In this document: positions 21,318 through 21,993 of the stretch, one piece after another | How the letters are laid out: each line of letters starts with the position of its first letter | How positions within the stretch are numbered: position 1 is the first letter of the stretch | Assembly: GCA_017456105.1 (NCBI GenBank) | Contig: JAFTKA010000018.1 | Span: 1 to 21,993 of the forward strand | Length of the DNA stretch: 21,993 bases | Direction: 5' to 3' | Source: Oscillospiraceae bacterium | GTDB lineage: Bacteria; Bacillota_A; Clostridia; Oscillospirales; Oscillospiraceae | Translations under genes and position numbers: made by a program | Notes under the pieces: generated by a model | Database searches by the model: none | Seen by the model: only the letters and a program-made list of their open reading frames with translations | What the model was told of the DNA's origin: nothing

Positions 21318-21746
21318 ATGAAAATTCGTCAGATCATGTCCAGTCCCGCCATCTCGGTGGGCGAGGGGGAAACGGTGGAAGCAGCTGCCCGCACCCTTGC
21401 ACAATATAATATTGGGGTACTGCCGGTGTGCAACACAAGAGGAGAGGTTTGCGGCCTGGTAACTGACAGAGATTTGGTTACCCGCTGCATGGCAGCCGGA
21501 AAAGCACCGGGGAAAACCACGCTGAAAGAGATCATGACAGGGCAGGTAACCTCTGTCCGGCCGGATACGGAGATCGGGGTGGCAGCACATCTGATGGGAA
21601 GGCTCCAGGTAAGACGGCTGCCGGTGGTGGAAAACGGCAAGCTCTGCGGCATGGTGAGCCTGGGAGATCTGGCTGTCAGAGATGAAACGGCGGTCGATGC
21701 CTCCGATGCTTTAACTGATATCAGCAGTAACCTTTCTGCCCGATAA
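21318..21746 (+). CDS. Two-CBS-domain protein
   Basis: The 142-residue product consists of two CBS domains and little else. The first is about residues 1-60 (IMSSPAISVGEGETVEAAAR, YNIGVLPVCNTRGEVCGLVTDRDLVTR); the second is about 70-128 (IMTGQVTSVRPDTEIGVAAH, LQVRRLPVVENGKLCGMVSLGDLAV). Such pairs bind adenine nucleotides and act as sensor modules; the partner is unknown. ATG 21318 has AAAGGAGG 7 bases upstream; an upstream ATG at 21285 lacks one. It sits alone between a terminator and an rRNA-type promoter. Confidence 0.92.
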   Translation: MKIRQIMSSPAISVGEGETVEAAARTLAQYNIGVLPVCNTRGEVCGLVTDRDLVTRCMAAGKAPGKTTLKEIMTGQVTSVRPDTEIGVAAHLMGRLQVRRLPVVENGKLCGMVSLGDLAVRDETAVDASDALTDISSNLSAR

Positions 21747-21809
21747 AAGGGTAAAAAACACACCGAAGAAAAAACCCCGGAAAAAAAGTAAAAAATTTGA
21801 AAAAACTTC

Positions 21810-21838
21810 TTGACAAGCGGGTAATGGTGTGGTACTAT
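21810..21838 (+). promoter_or_regulatory. rRNA-type promoter with upstream A-tracts
   Basis: TTGACA (21810-21815) and TACTAT (21833-21838) are separated by 17 bases. The 60 bases upstream (21750-21809) are dominated by A-tracts, as in UP elements of strong stable-RNA promoters. Confidence 0.78.
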
Positions 21839-21844
21839 TAGCAG

Positions 21845-21993
21845 GCTCACCCCGTGGGGCGGGCAGGAAATGTACCTTGTAAATTGAATAACGCAAAGAC
21901 GAACAAACACCTTGGACAATAATGAATTGTTTAAGTTTCGAGTAAAATCGAATTTAAGCCAACGAAAATTCTTGAGTAAAATTTGCTAGACAA
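21845..21993 (+). other. Probable 5' leader of an rRNA operon
   Basis: No reading frame of note follows the promoter. The sequence has a small GC hairpin (CCCCGTGGGG near 21849-21859) and then an AT-rich tract with AAATTGAATAACGCAAAGAC and two copies of GAGTAAAAT (about 21940 and 21974), one within the hairpin TTCGAGTAAAATCGAA. This is the usual look of pre-16S leader sequence in Clostridia. The 16S gene itself is not inside the window, so the call is an inference. Confidence 0.6.

Noticed and set aside
1..21993. Transfer RNA genes, transposases, integrases or phage genes
   Set aside because: None could be recognised on either strand by eye; the AT-rich inserts carry no visible mobility gene.

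Overview
The window looks like a chromosomal segment from an uncultured-type or gut-associated member of the Clostridia, most plausibly Oscillospiraceae/Ruminococcaceae. Evidence: strong AGGAGG-type ribosome binding sites on almost every gene, a single-chain glycyl-tRNA synthetase, the rplU-prp-rpmA ribosomal operon whose L27 carries the Firmicutes N-terminal extension removed by Prp, Obg, a YmdB-type phosphodiesterase, and GC-rich core genes with AT-rich accessory inserts. The lineage is an inference from gene content; no rRNA gene is inside the window to confirm it.

Layout, left to right. 1-461: 3' end of glyQS and its terminator. 462-2340: an AT-rich accessory insert with a near-consensus promoter, a 29-codon leader peptide, a four-segment transcription attenuator, a lipoprotein and a secreted snapalysin/metzincin-type zinc protease. 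2341-3942: beta-CASP metallo-beta-lactamase ribonuclease (minus). 3943-4586: intergenic stretch with two hairpins and no convincing gene. 4587-6193: two-gene minus operon (Ala-tRNA(Pro) deacylase-like protein and a NahK-like small-molecule kinase). 6325-7129: divergent pair (zinc-ribbon membrane protein / XRE regulator) around a perfect 32-bp palindrome. 7130-7300: four stem-loops in series. 7301-13025: a tightly packed minus operon araC-type regulator, ymdB, sbcD/yhaO-like nuclease, sbcC/yhaN-like ATPase, mgtC-like membrane protein. 13163-14369: divergent XRE regulator and a repeat-bearing lipoprotein, with a clear double operator. 14458-18135: rplU-prp-rpmA, an OFA-type MFS transporter and obg (minus). 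18144-21278: acyltransferase-like gene (minus) divergent from tcdA and a MATE exporter. 21318-21746: two-CBS-domain protein. 21810-21993: strong promoter with A-tracts and an AT-rich leader that looks like the start of an rRNA operon; the 16S gene would begin just beyond the window.

Most of the core genes are housekeeping (translation, ribosome assembly, RNA/DNA metabolism). The accessory inserts share a style: AT-rich, bounded by terminators, encoding secreted or membrane proteins with Cys/His-rich segments, with elaborate local control (attenuator, palindromic operators, XRE regulators). The most unusual item is the leader-peptide attenuator at 484-680: this architecture is best known in front of antibiotic-resistance genes, but here it controls a lipoprotein and a secreted metalloprotease. 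All pairings, motif positions and promoter calls were made by eye, without folding or database searches.
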